NCBI GenBank assembly: GCA_964035545.1
Contig: OZ037765.1
Span: forward strand, 33,169,004 to 33,233,003
Direction: 5' to 3'
Origin: Bugula neritina
Lineage: Eukaryota > Bryozoa > Gymnolaemata > Cheilostomatida > Bugulidae
Length of the DNA: 64,000 nucleotides
Part shown: positions 1-11,688 of the stretch, in pieces
Layout: each line of letters starts with the position of its first letter
How positions within the stretch are numbered: the stretch's first letter is position 1
Position numbers and translations under genes: made by a program
Notes under the pieces: generated by a model
What the model was told of the DNA's origin: nothing
Database searches by the model: none
Seen by the model: only the letters and a program-made list of their open reading frames with translations

Positions 1-113
1 AGCAATTATGACTGGATGCTCTTCCTAACATCACTAATGGCCCTTACTGGGGTTTGAACCCATAACTACCGCTTACTAGGCAAACGCTCTAACCCCTAGA
101 CCACAGCTACTCC
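1..113 (-). mobile_element. tRNA-derived SINE (partial at left edge)
   Basis: Read on the minus strand from 113 downwards, the sequence has a tRNA-like head. An A-box-like stretch (TGGTCTAGGGG) is followed about 35 bases later by a B box (GGTTCAAACCC), the internal RNA polymerase III promoter arrangement. It then runs into a non-tRNA body ending near the left edge with GGAAGAGCATCC. It is not a functional tRNA because the acceptor stem does not close. The family name is unknown to me; the other end may lie outside the window. Confidence 0.7.
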
Positions 114-352
114 TTTTGCTTTACAGTAAATGTTTCAACTAAAAGCAAAAACTCAAAACAAACAACATTCTAATTTTCATTCAAACAATCAAAACAAAAA
201 GACAAAACATGACTGCAGCAGTTACACAGCTCATTAGCCCGAGGTTACAGATGCTGCAGCTTCAGTTCTAGATATTTCAATGATCTCTAACAGACAGACA
301 AGAGTTGCTGTTAAACTTTCTAAAAGAACACAAAAATAGGAGTCTGTCTCAC

Positions 353-3300
353 CATGCAGAAGCCGAGGGTCTTGTCGTTGTAGCCACCAAACCTGTTCTT
401 CCTCTCCATAAGACGGGGCAGGTTCTCCAGGGACCCCATCTTCTTATAGAACACATCTTCAGGATCCATAGATAAGAACCAGCCTGCATTGACAAACAAA
501 AACCTATCAGAAAAAGTTCCACATTTACTATTACAATTATCTTCCCTTTTCTCCTCAGCTAAGAGCATGGATTACGGCTGGAAAACCGAGAGAGAAGGAA
601 AACTCGTTTCTAATCCCTTGGTGGGTGGAGTTACTCTATCAATATGTGAGGGGAATACTTCACAGTGTGCCTCTACAATGTCTAAACATGTGTACCACTG
701 CAACTGTGAGGCTATCAACCCTCTACCCAGTGCAGTGGCTGACGAAGGGTTGGGAAGCATAAAGTTTAATTACTAGCAACAGCAATTAACTGGAGAATGT
801 AACAAACCATTCACCCATGAATATTAGCCCATATCTACTAGCTGGCTGAGTTAGCCATATCAAGTAATATTAATGTAAAGATAACAACACTACAGCCCTG
901 TTACTTAGCGATGAAGTGATCAACTCTATCAACATGGTGGGTGAAAGCAAACAGAAATAGGCAAACCTTAGCTACAGGCTGTCTGCATGTAATATTTACA
1001 CACCATTTCATTCTAATAATACGTGTATTGCCTGCAGATAAGGGAGAGTTTACGCTGCGTGGGGGGAGGGGGGGTTATGGATGAAATCACTGCGGGCAGA
1101 TTCGGAGTTTTGGCCCCAATAATCCTTCCTTGTAGTAACAATCTCTATGAAGTGCTAAATAGTCTACTAGTGACAGCATCACTGGTTTCCATCAGCAACT
1201 ACTCACAGAAACTTTCAGTATTTACTTGTAGTGTTTTCATTAACAGATTTACTTTAGTAAAGCCATTCATAGTAACAAGTGAAGTGGAGCATTAAACAAT
1301 GCATTCCATGTCCACCTACGTCACTCCATATACAGTATAATATACTAGTTATACGCTGTTATACAGTATATACCAGTTACACTGTATATTATACAGAGTT
1401 ATACAGTATATTATACAGAGCTATAAGGTATATACAGAGGGTTACACAGCGCTATGAAGTGTTACACTGTATAGGCTAAGTAACCCACTCAGCTGTAAAG
1501 TAAACAAAGATCATCTCCGGAAGTAACACAGGCTAATCAATGCATTCCAATGGGTACTTTACACACAGAATATTATACACAGTATCTCTCTAGTACACAC
1601 AGTATAGTACACACAGTATAGTATACACAGTGAGTGGATCACACACAGCTTACTGTAAACACTCCTCACTCATTCACATATCCAAGTACATTACACAATA
1701 CTACACTTTAGGATATTAGTGCATGTAACAGCACGTCATGCTGCCCTAGCAGTGTCTGCTGTCAATAATTATTCAAATGACACCCGAGTAGGCGTGTCTC
1801 ACATAGCTTGAGATGACCTTGAAGGTCAACTAAGCAAGTAGATTATTCCGAAGCAGGGAGTGGGAGTAGATATAAATATATGAGTCATGATACAGAGCCT
1901 TGTCTGTGTATTACTATATAACTACTATATGATATGAGTAGGCCTATATACTACTATATGATATGAGTATATATTACTATATGATATGAGTACATATTAC
2001 TATATGATATGAGTATATATTACTATATGATATGAGTATATATTACTATATAATATGAGTACATATTACTATATGACATGAGTACATATTACTATATGAT
2101 ATGTGTATATATTACTATATGATATGTGTATATATTACTATATGACGTGATGTAGTATACTGTCTATAGCTATAGCCTTAGACCCAAGGGACTTACCATC
2201 AAACACATGCACCGGGTAGTTGCAGAGAAGGCCCCCATCTATATACACATTGGTCCCTTGTCTCACAGGCTGGAAGTATCCTACAAACAACCGACACAAT
2301 GTCCAGTATGTGAGGAGACATCTTATAAGGGGAGCTATAGCAGAGCCCCCTAATATGCTAGTTTTGTGTGGATACCAAGTCTATGCTTACCAAGCAGTTA
2401 TACTATAGCTATAGGGAAGGAATAGTGAAGGTTATACACTATAATATAATATTTAGTTAAGATTATCTTTTCTAAAACAACATTTCAAACATGTATATAC
2501 TAATCACTACCTGTAGCAGCAGCTTGTGCAGGTAAGTAAACAATGCACAGAGATTGTTACTGATTTATGTCAGCTGAATGAAAATGTAGCTGTCAAATTA
2601 AAATGTCAAGTTAGTGCTAACGGTGAGGTAAAGTGAATAGACCATGTAAAACTCAGCCAATCAGCGAAGTGTACCAGGTCAATGTCTTACCATTGTAACT
2701 GATATAAAATTCTGCAAGTTCAATTGCAAAATGCATGCTTCTAAAAGCTAGTTGTGCAACTTTTTTTTCATGCATTATTTAATTTCATATCTTAAATTGA
2801 TGACTCTTGAAATGATTTTTTAAAATGTCTAAATTAAGTGTTTATAAAACGCAATTAAAAATTGCATGTCTAGAAAAATGACCTGGTACACTTTTGCAAC
2901 TTAAGGCCAATTATTACATAACTGCCAGCTTAGTAGTTATTTGTTGTTGCAGCTTGAATGGGTTATTGTTTAGCATTGGAAGCTTGCAGTAAACATCTGT
3001 GAATTTCGTACATGACTTTGATTGGCTGGCTTTTGAATGGCCCTTTAGTATATGCATCTGGATGGCTGGGTAGTGTGGACTCCGCCTACATCTAGCTAAT
3101 GTACAGTAGCCAATCCACAGTAGTATTACAAAATTTCTGTTTAACAAATGAAATATTCTGGTCATTTGTTTTGTACTTTACAATAGTAAATATTCTATTC
3201 AACTAGAATTTTATTGTATGTAAGCCATGGGAACTACTAAGAGGTTAAATCAACCACCCATGCTGGTAATATTGTTGCTCGCAGTAATAGCAAGTCCACA

Positions 3301-6300
3301 CCGTATAAATATACACATAAGCTAGTATGTGCAGCTTATGAATGCTGAAATGACCCCATTTCTTACTTTCAACTTGAAAAAAATTGTATTACATATTCTG
3401 CCACTTCTGCACCAGGAACTTGTTTTCCTTTTAAATTTTGAAAATAGTAGTCAGTTTCTATAGCAGTCAACATCCACAACGTAAGCTTTCAAATAAACTA
3501 TAAATATATGGTAGCATATTGGCTTTGAAAGCTCAGAGGGATGTTCAGCTTTTCTCTTGGTGGAAAATATATTAGATTGTTCAGTTCTCTCGCTAAAATA
3601 TCTAATGCGTTTTTGAAGGTTTTGCTTGCTAGCAATCTAGAAATGTAAAAAAGGCCAGCAAGTATTTGAAACTGTAAACCTTGACGCAGCTTCATCAAAG
3701 CCAATAAAAGTTTATCTTGTCTTGTTAACTTTTTTCGGAGAGTAAGAACTTTCATCTTCGGACATATAAATCTAAATATCGTAAATAAAGAAAGAAAATT
3801 AAATTATGATTCAAATTATAATGTATGTGCTAAATAAATTTTGTGCTTAGTTTGTATTCATTCAGCAGTTTTTACCCTCTGGTAAATAGCTTCAGTTATA
3901 TTTTGCAAGAACTATGAAGTTTAAGAACTGCTAGCTGAAGGCTTGACCCAATATATCACCATCCAAACAGAATGTAATGTGTGTCAACATGTGTTACATA
4001 ATACTGTAACAGTACATAATAAGCTAGTTGTATGAATTCATGCTTTGAATGAAGTCATGAGTTTAAACAAATACTGTGGACAAACAATTATTACTTCATT
4101 TTATAATTATACTATAACTAATTCAAATCCATATTATTTCTAGAATAGCATTTAATAATGTTTGTGAATAAGTGAAACTAGTAACAAGTGTAAACCATTT
4201 TAGTTTTAAACACTGAGTTAGTTTCAGCTAAAAATTAGATTAGGAGGCCACTTTTGATAAGCTTTAAAATAACCAAGGAAAATTTAAGTTAAAACAATTT
4301 ACTTTTCCTTGAGAAAGTGAGTCAATTTGTCCACAAATAAAATACTGCTGCTTGTTTAAATAAAACCCTAAACTAAATAAGTCAAAGCATACAGATGACC
4401 ACTGTGGTATTTATGAATATCTTACATAAAACAACATCGTTAATAAAAAATGTATGAATGATGTACTCACACTGCAACAAATTTAATTAAAATGACAGTT
4501 TTACTACACATCAAATTTAATCAATGTAGAAATTTTAGCATAGTGAGACTTGCATTGTTTATTTGTAATAAACCATAGTCTATCTTTGCAATAAGAAAAT
4601 CATAATTTTCACCTTGCTAAAAAATAGTATAGAGAACGTGTAGGTATTCCAGTATAGAATTTAGTTTGCTCATCTGTAGTGGTGAAAGTTTTAAAAACTT
4701 TTACTTTTTCAATAGTTGCTTTTTGTTTAAACGTGGAACTTTTTGAGCCTTTTCTTCCAACTTTTGATTTTCGTCTATCAATAGAATGTGCAGATCTTTT
4801 TTTCTGAGTAGTTGATGATTCTGGTAACTCAGTTACTTCTGATGAAGTCTGACTATGAGGATGGCTGTCAGATGAGTTCTGTTGCTCTATATCAGCTGAC
4901 TCTGTTGATAACGTTTTCTGTTCGCTTCCTTCACATGTTTCATAAAAACCACTGTTTTTTGTTCGTCTTACATTATATGCTTTAGTGCATTGGTAACCCG
5001 AATGAAAGGTTGGAGTTGGATTTTGCTCAGTGGGCTGACCATCTTTATGATTATGATAGTCTGCTATGCTCTCTGTAATCTACAGCCACCATTGGTGACT
5101 GATGAAATTTAGAATTTGAAGTAAAAATGTGTTATTTTTACCTGTGCCATTTTATAGAAATCTATATCTAGCTTTTATAATATAATATTCTTGTAATTTT
5201 TCATCATAGCAAGAACTAAATTACATTGTTTCCACACTAATATTTCATATATTTATAGTTTATTTGAAAGCTTACGTTGTGGATGTTGACTGCTATAGAA
5301 ACTGACTACTATTTTCAAAATTTAAAAGGAAAACAAGTTCCTGGTGCAGAAGTGGCAGAATATGTAATACAATTTTTTTCAAGTTGAAAGTAAGAAATGG
5401 GGTCATTTCAGCATTCATAAGCTGCACATACTAGCTTATGTGTATATTTATACGGTGTGGACTTGCTATTACTGCGAGCAACAATATTACCAGCATGGGT
5501 GGTTGATTTAACCTCTTAGTAGTTCCCATGGCTTACATACAATAAAATTCTAGTTGAATAGAATATTTACTATTGTAAAGTACAAAACAAATGACCAGAA
5601 TATTTCATTTGTTAAACAGAAATTTTGTAATACTACTGTGGATTGGCTACTGTACATTAGCTAGATGTAGGCGGAATCCACACTACCCAGCCATCCAGAT
5701 GCATATACTAAAGGGCCATTCAAAAGCCAGCCAATCAAAGTCATGTACGAAATTCACAGATGTTTACTGCAAGCTTCCAATGCTAAACAATAACCCATTC
5801 AAGCTGCAACAACAAATAACTACTAAGCTGGCAGTTATGTAATAATTGGCCTTAAGTTGCAAAAGTGTACCAGGTCATTTTTCTAGACATGCAATTTTTA
5901 ATTGCGTTTTATAAACACTTAATTTAGACATTTTAAAAAATCATTTCAAGAGTCATCAATTTAAGATATGAAATTAAATAATGCATGAAAAAAAAGTTGC
6001 ACAACTAGCTTTTAGAAGCATGCATTTTGCAATTGAACTTGCAGAATTTTATATCAGTTACAATGGTAAGACATTGACCTGGTACACTTCGCTGATTGGC
6101 TGAGTTTTACATGGTCTATTGATTAGCAAACACAGAGTAGTGATGGAGGTTAAGTCATTGTGTACATAGAACTGTCTATTGTTCCAACAACTATGGGTTT
6201 TGTGGTCAGAAAAGTTGAATAAGATAGAAAGTAGAGGTGAAGTGGAACACTAACACTAATACAGCTACTAGTCACAATGGGTGATTCTAATTGATTTGTA

Positions 6301-9300
6301 TATCCTTTGGATCTTATGACACTCAATATAATTATTATGTTGAAATTAAGTTCTGTACAATTAGTCCATTCACTGATCACCAGAAAGGTGAATATCCTGA
6401 TATGGCAGTGAGATGGAGCTGGGAATGCAAATATTATATTACATATTACTATATGATACATAATATAATATTAAATGTAATATGATACCAGAGTATACAA
6501 TGTAATATTATATAATATTACATTGTACTCTACTACTCTGTACTCTACTACTCTGTACTCTACTACTCTGTACTCTACTACTCTGTACTCTACTACTCTG
6601 TACTCTACTACTCTGTACTCTACTACTCTGTACTCTACTACTCTGTACTCTACTACTCTATACTCTACTACACTGTTACTTGATTAAACTAGTTTGTTAT
6701 GTTTTGTTCATCTCGTGACATAGTACTCTTAGAATGACTGAAAAACAACACATCCAGGGTTGAGTAGAGAGAACTGAGTACAAGTTGAGTGCAGAAAGCT
6801 GGTTGGCTGATGAGACGGTTACCTGGCAACGAGGAGGACATCCGGGCGGCGAGTTTGATAGGCATGTGAGGGGAGGTCTTGGGGTGGAAGTATTCCTCGC
6901 ACCTGTTGCTAAGATTCACGGCCACGATACACAGCTCTACTCCGTACTGGTCGAGTACCTGTGGAATACAGAGTCAGCTGTGAGTCAGCTGTGAGTCAGC
7001 AGCACAGGCAGCACCTGTGTCAGCGTGAGTCTCTGATGCTGGAATAAACTAGTATTGACAAAGTTGTTTGTGAAATACCAGCATTTTAACATTAAATTAT
7101 AATCACTCGTAGGAAAATTTACGTTGTTTATCAATGCAGGTTCGCAGTAAATAAAATGAGTGGCTAAGTTCCGCAAATTAAACCTTCAAGTTGCTTCAAA
7201 TACGTCATAACTTTAATGATGAGTCCCCCATATAATATTCAGTTGGTTACTCCAATCACATGTGATAAAAGACGAGTGGAGTATGACAGTGTGGCGATAC
7301 AGCAACAAGTCTAGCTAAGGTGATACCAGGCAAAACCAAACCAACTGAGCAATATCAAGCAAACATAGTGCTGGAAAATTCCTCTAAAAACTTTCAAGAA
7401 TTTAATACAGATTTTCAAATATTTTACTGATACTTTAACCCATAAATATCAGTATTGGAGAGTAGCGAGGGGTAGTGAGGGGTGGAGAGGGGTAATGAGG
7501 AGTGGAGAGAGGTAGTGAAGGGGTAGTCAGGGGTAGTGAAGGGTACACAGTTAGAAGGGTACACAGTTAGAAGGGTACCGAGGTAGCAGATTGATGTTAT
7601 CAGGCTGCGAGAAGAGATGGGTGGAGTGGGTAGTCTGACGTGGTGGACACACAACAATGTTATCTACTAGAGATAAGTAGAGGACTGGAGATGGTGAATT
7701 AGTGTAAACAGGGTTTAAGTAGTTAGACTGAGGGTTTACAGGAGAAAGGGGGGCCTACAGTGTAACCCTATCAGTTTATCACACTCAGTATAACTACCAG
7801 TAAAGTTAACTTCCTGTAACCTAGTATTAGTCAGTCATTGAGGATAAATAGATACTGTATGTAATCTAGGTACTCCAACTATACTGTATATAGTATAATA
7901 CTATACCGTATAGTATACTGTACATAGTATGATACTATACCGTATAGTATACTGTACATAGTATAATACTATACCGCATAGTATACTGTACATAGTATGA
8001 TACTATACCGTATAGTATACTGTACATAGTGTGATACTATACTGTATAGTATACTGTACATAGTATGATACTATACCGTATAAGATATACTATACATAGT
8101 ATAATACTATACCGTATAATATATACTATACACTTCAGTGTATGCTGACCTCACTGACCCTGAGAGACAGCGGCAGCACCCACCTCCTGGAATGTGATGT
8201 CAGGGTTTCTGGTCTTCACAGCAAGACATTCCCCGAACCACTTGGTGGCCCGGTCACCCGGGTTCCAGCCGTAGTGTCTGAACATGTTGGGCAGGAGACT
8301 GAGTAGACCACATGTGCCGTCTGAATCATAGCATAGGAGATAACTAAGAGTAGTAGTGAGTAGTTAGAGTACTGAGTAGTTAGAGTACTGAGTAGTTAGA
8401 GTACTGAGTAGTTAGAGTGATACTGAGTAGTTAGAGTGATACTGAGTAGTTAGAGTAGTACTGAGTAGTTAGAGTACTGAGTAGTTAGAGTACTGAGTAG
8501 TTAGAGTACTGAGTAGTTAGAGTAGTGAGTAGTTAGAGTACTGAGTAGTTAGAGTACTGAGTAGTTAGAGTACTGAGTGTTTAGAGTACTGAGTAGTTAG
8601 AGTACTAAGTAGTTAGAGTAGTACTGAGTAGTTAGAGTACTGAGTAGTTAGAGTACTGAGTAGTTAGAGTACTGAGTAGTTAGAGTAGTGAGTAGTTAGA
8701 GTACTGAGTAGTTAGAGTACTGAGTAGTTAGAGTAGCAGTCTAGGTAAAGAGCATTTTCACACACAAACTCCTAGAAGGCATTTCTCAATAATCAATACT
8801 TTAAGGGTTGTAAGATAATCTTAATTTGTTAGAATGTAGCCGCAGACATGATTACGTAAGTCACTTTGATCTGAGTCAGTCAGTTATTGCTGATTCAATA
8901 TAACAACTTCGTGTATTAACTGTCATATAATAGATAGTATATGCAAACCTTTCTAATTCTGGTATAACAGTAGTAGCTAGTACTAACAGTATAGTAACTA
9001 GTACTACAGTATAGTAACTAGTACCACAGTATAGTAGCTAGTACTACAGTATAGTATTACAGTATAGTATTACAGTATATTATTACAGTATAGTATTACA
9101 GTATAGTATTACAGTATAATATTACAGTATAGTATTACAGTATAGTATTACAGTATAATATTACAGTATAGTATTACGGTATAGTATTACGGTATAGTAT
9201 TACGGTATAGTATTACAGTATAGTACTACAGTATAGTATTACAGTATAGTATTACAGTGTAGTATTACAGTATAGTACTACAGTATAGTATTACAGTATA

Positions 9301-11688
9301 GTATTACAGTATAGTATTACAGTATAGTATTACAGTATAGTATTACAGTATAGTATTACAGTATAGTATTACAGTATAGTATTACAGTATAGTATTACAG
9401 TATAGTATTACAGTATAGTATTACAGTATAGTACTACAGTATAGTATTACAGTATAGTATTACAGTATAGTATTACAGTATAGTATTACAGTACAGTATT
9501 ACAGTACAGTATTACAGTACACTATTACAGTACAGTATTACAGTATAGTGTTACAGTATAGTATTACTGAATACCTTTAACATTATACTCGACGTCATAC
9601 TCATATAGGATGTGGATTTCCTCTGAAGTGTAACCCACAGCAAGTAGACCTGCAGTTATGGCCCCTGCACTGGTGCCAGCCAACCGCTTTGGTTTAATCC
9701 CTGCTTCTTCTAGGCACTGCAAGAATACTTCAGTGTTATGTGACGTCATACTTTGTAATATAGTGTAATATAGTAATATATGACGTCATACTTTGTAATA
9801 TAGTGTAATATAGTAATATATGACGTCATACTTTGTAATATAGTGTAATATAGTAATATATGACGTCATACTTTGTAATATAGTGTTATATAGCAATATC
9901 ACAAGCCAACAATGTATGTATAGGGCTTTGTCTCATTAAATTGATTTCATAAGATAATACATCTATAAGTTTGAATGGAATAAACTATAAAGGATAATAT
10001 TTGAGTTACTCAAGTAACCAAAATGTAGAATATAGATAGTACATAGCATAGAATATAGATAGTACATATTATAGAATATAGATAGTACATATTATAGAAT
10101 ATAGATAGTACATAGTATAGAATATAAATAGTACATATTATAGAATATAGATAGTACATATTATAGAATATAGATAGTATATAGTATAGAATATAGATAG
10201 TACATATTATAGAATATAGATAGTACATATTATAGAATATAGATAGTACATAGTATAGAATATAGATAGTACATATTATAGAATATAGATAGTACATATT
10301 ATAGAATATAGATAGTACATAGTATAGAATATAAATAGTAAAGAGGAAGTGAAAGGTCAAAGTTCAGGAATGTAGCAAAAACAGGAGTTGATTAACTAAA
10401 GGAGTTAAAAGTATGAAGAGAGGAGAAAATAAAGCAGTTTAATGTCACTTTAGAGAATTGAGTCAAAGATAGAATGCATTAAAATGTCAACTTTTCAACA
10501 AAATTCTAGGAATTCATAGAACAAGGAACTAAAGGCTGAAATACAACACTCGTCTCTGTTCATCTTTATGCCCAACATTGCTTTCCTAACTCCACAGTAC
10601 TTGATATAACAGAAATAGGCCTACTGTGAATAGACCAGGTTAACAAATCAATAGTACTTCAAAAGCTCCAATTAACTGATTCTATATGATAAAAGGAAAT
10701 TAAGCCAAACTTATAGCATGTAGCGGAGAGAAAATAATTGTGTGCCATTTGAAGGTGATGGCCTGGAGGTTTGCCACCTTTGGTGTATTCAGATTAAAGG
10801 CATTTCAGGACAAAACTAACTCAACAGAAATAAACACGAGGAAACAATCAATTCACACAATCTCACCTTGATAGCTCCAATGTAGGTGTGTACTTTAGCT
10901 CCACCCCCTTCAAACACCAGATTCTCAAACGGGTAGTTGAAGTTCCAGAAGTCGATGTCATCCAGACAGTGCTGGGAGGAGTTCTTCTGCAAGTGTTTAA
11001 CCAGATCCATGTGAGCTGTCTGCGACGCGGAGTTGATCAGCGCTTTGGACCCGGAAACCGTGCTCCTCTTCTTAGTCTTCATGCTGGGCAGTCGAATCTG
11101 CTCTTGGTCATCTGTCTTTCGTTTATTCCTCTTTTTACTAATCTTCTTAGCTAAGAAAGAATCACTTTTGACATGACGCATGGAGGACGTTAGTCTATCC
11201 AGATTTCTCGCCCAAGTGCGTTTCCGCTTGTCGTTACTTTCGACGTTGGCATTTCGCCGATTTATGAAGGCCATAAATCGCTCTTTGGCATTGTGGGTAG
11301 TCCTTCGCTTGCTGACAGAATCAGCCGAAGATTTGTTTTTACCAAACTTCATTTCAAACCTTTCGAATATACTCAGGTACTTCCTTCTCATCTGTAGGGG
11401 CTCTTCGTCCACTTCGGCCTCGGTCGCTTTGTTTTGATTGAGTGAAGACAGGGCCTGGAAGATGCGCCGCAGTCTGTCCAAGTTGATGGAGTAATGAGGG
11501 GAAGGCGGCGTCACCACCGGGTCAGCTACTCCTGGTGCTGCCACAATGTTATTCACATCTGACGGAGGATCGTCCTGAGTACCGCTGACGGAAGCCATGT
11601 CTGTGGACAGGGACTCGGGGCTGGCTTCTTCAGGTGGGCCGGAGTTACCCATGAGAAGAGAGAACAGCTTCATTCTGTAAGGTGCCAT
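353..11688 (-). CDS. Patatin-like phospholipase, 5' six exons (3' end outside window)
   Basis: Coding exons (minus): 10867-11688, 9575-9716, 8184-8320, 6823-6958, 2197-2280, 353-483. All have GT-AG borders and consistent phases; together they encode 484 residues and the frame stays open past 353. The first ~250 residues are polar and basic (clusters such as KKISKKRNKRK) with no recognised domain. The patatin lipase domain follows: an oxyanion-hole glycine run GGGAK (261-265), the nucleophile elbow GTSAG with Ser290, and the DGG motif with catalytic Asp427, giving the Ser-Asp dyad of the family. Known members hydrolyse acyl esters of phospholipids or neutral lipids. The residue after GGGAK is Val rather than the common Gly. 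No signal peptide or clear membrane segment is seen, so the enzyme is probably intracellular. ATG at 11688 is the first in frame. Substrate and subfamily cannot be told. Confidence 0.88.
1323..1640. repeat. Degenerate TATACAGT-rich simple repeat
   Basis: A loose array of ACAGTATA/TTATACAG words, intronic in the patatin-like gene. Copies vary in length, so no single period is clear. No coding signal seen. Confidence 0.6.
1911..2150. repeat. 23-bp minisatellite
   Basis: About ten copies of a unit containing TATTACTATATGATATGAG, intronic, ending about 45 bp inside the donor of the patatin exon at 2197-2280. Confidence 0.85.
2636..3510. repeat. Left inverted arm of the transposon remnant
   Basis: Reverse complement of 5246-6120. 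The shared short open frame in both arms (2914-3165 minus and 5591-5842 plus, differing by one residue) merely reflects the palindrome and has no recognisable domain. Confidence 0.9.
3498..5079 (-). pseudogene. Truncated transposase (THAP/DDE_Tnp_4-like HTH region)
   Basis: Two minus-strand exon-like blocks join in frame: 4613-5079 (acceptor before 5079, donor AG|GTGAAA) and 3498-3771 (acceptor TTTAG). The first block is a Ser/Thr/Lys-rich linker ending in FYTGIPTRSLYYFLAR. The second continues with LTRQDKLLLALMKLR and a helix-turn-helix like that found before the DDE catalytic core of eukaryotic THAP-associated or Harbinger/ISL2EU-type transposases. The frame stops at 3498, within the left inverted arm, where the catalytic core should begin. 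No DNA-binding zinc finger was found upstream. Family assignment is by remembered motif only; a non-functional remnant is the safest call. Confidence 0.6.
5246..6120. repeat. Right inverted arm of the transposon remnant
   Basis: Near-perfect reverse complement of 2636-3510. Confidence 0.9.
6515..6672. repeat. 15-bp minisatellite (TACTCTACTACTCTG)
   Basis: About ten nearly identical tandem copies, intronic in the patatin-like gene, close to exon 6823-6958. Confidence 0.9.
7440..7640. repeat. Purine-rich degenerate repeat (GGGGTAGTGA)
   Basis: G-rich, strand-asymmetric tract of GGGGTAGTGAGG-type words in the intron between patatin exons at 6823-6958 and 8184-8320. On the coding strand it is pyrimidine-rich. 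Confidence 0.55.
7880..8132. repeat. 34-bp minisatellite of self-complementary words
   Basis: About seven copies of a unit with TATACTGTACATAGTAT and ACTATACCGTATAG. Each unit is rich in short palindromes (TATAC/GTATA) and could form cruciforms. Intronic. Confidence 0.85.
8345..8735. repeat. 16-bp minisatellite (AGTAGTTAGAGTACTG)
   Basis: About 24 copies, some with GTA insertions, starting about 25 bp upstream (in gene sense) of the acceptor of patatin exon 8184-8320. Confidence 0.92.
8967..9570. repeat. 13-bp minisatellite (CAGTATAGTATTA) abutting a 5' splice site
   Basis: Roughly 40 copies fill the start of the intron after patatin exon 9575-9716. In gene sense the repeat begins about five bases inside the intron (GTATTCAGTAATAC...), so it directly follows the donor. 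Confidence 0.92.
9741..9900. repeat. 40-bp tandem repeat carrying TGACGTCA palindromes
   Basis: Four 40-bp copies start at 9741, 9781, 9821 and 9861, each opening with TGACGTCA, the full cAMP-response-element palindrome bound by CREB/ATF factors in animals. It lies in the first intron of the patatin-like gene, just upstream of the acceptor of exon 9575-9716. Regulatory activity is only an inference. Confidence 0.85.
10020..10340. repeat. 23-bp minisatellite (ATAGAATATAGATAGTACATATT)
   Basis: About 14 copies in the first intron of the patatin-like gene. The 116-residue minus-strand frame across it is an artefact of a stop-free repeat. Confidence 0.92.

Larger units (their letters stand above)
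2636..6120 (-). mobile_element. DNA transposon remnant with 875-bp terminal inverted arms
   Basis: A ~3.5 kb unit lies inside the patatin intron between exons 2197-2280 and 6823-6958. Both ends read AATAGACCATG inwards, and the outermost 875 bp on each side are reverse complements with, by eye, one mismatch in the stretch compared (ACTCC versus ATTCC). The centre carries part of a transposase gene on the minus strand. The catalytic half of that gene is absent, so the copy should be non-autonomous. No convincing target-site duplication is visible. Confidence 0.85.

Noticed and set aside
1-113. Functional tRNA gene
   Set aside because: A and B boxes are present but the acceptor stem does not pair and the sequence continues into a SINE body.
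2914-5842. Two nearly identical 83-residue open frames as duplicate genes
   Set aside because: They are the same sequence in the two inverted arms of the transposon remnant and match no domain.
10010-10360. 116-residue open frame
   Set aside because: Artefact of the 23-bp repeat; period-three coincidence over three units (69 bp).
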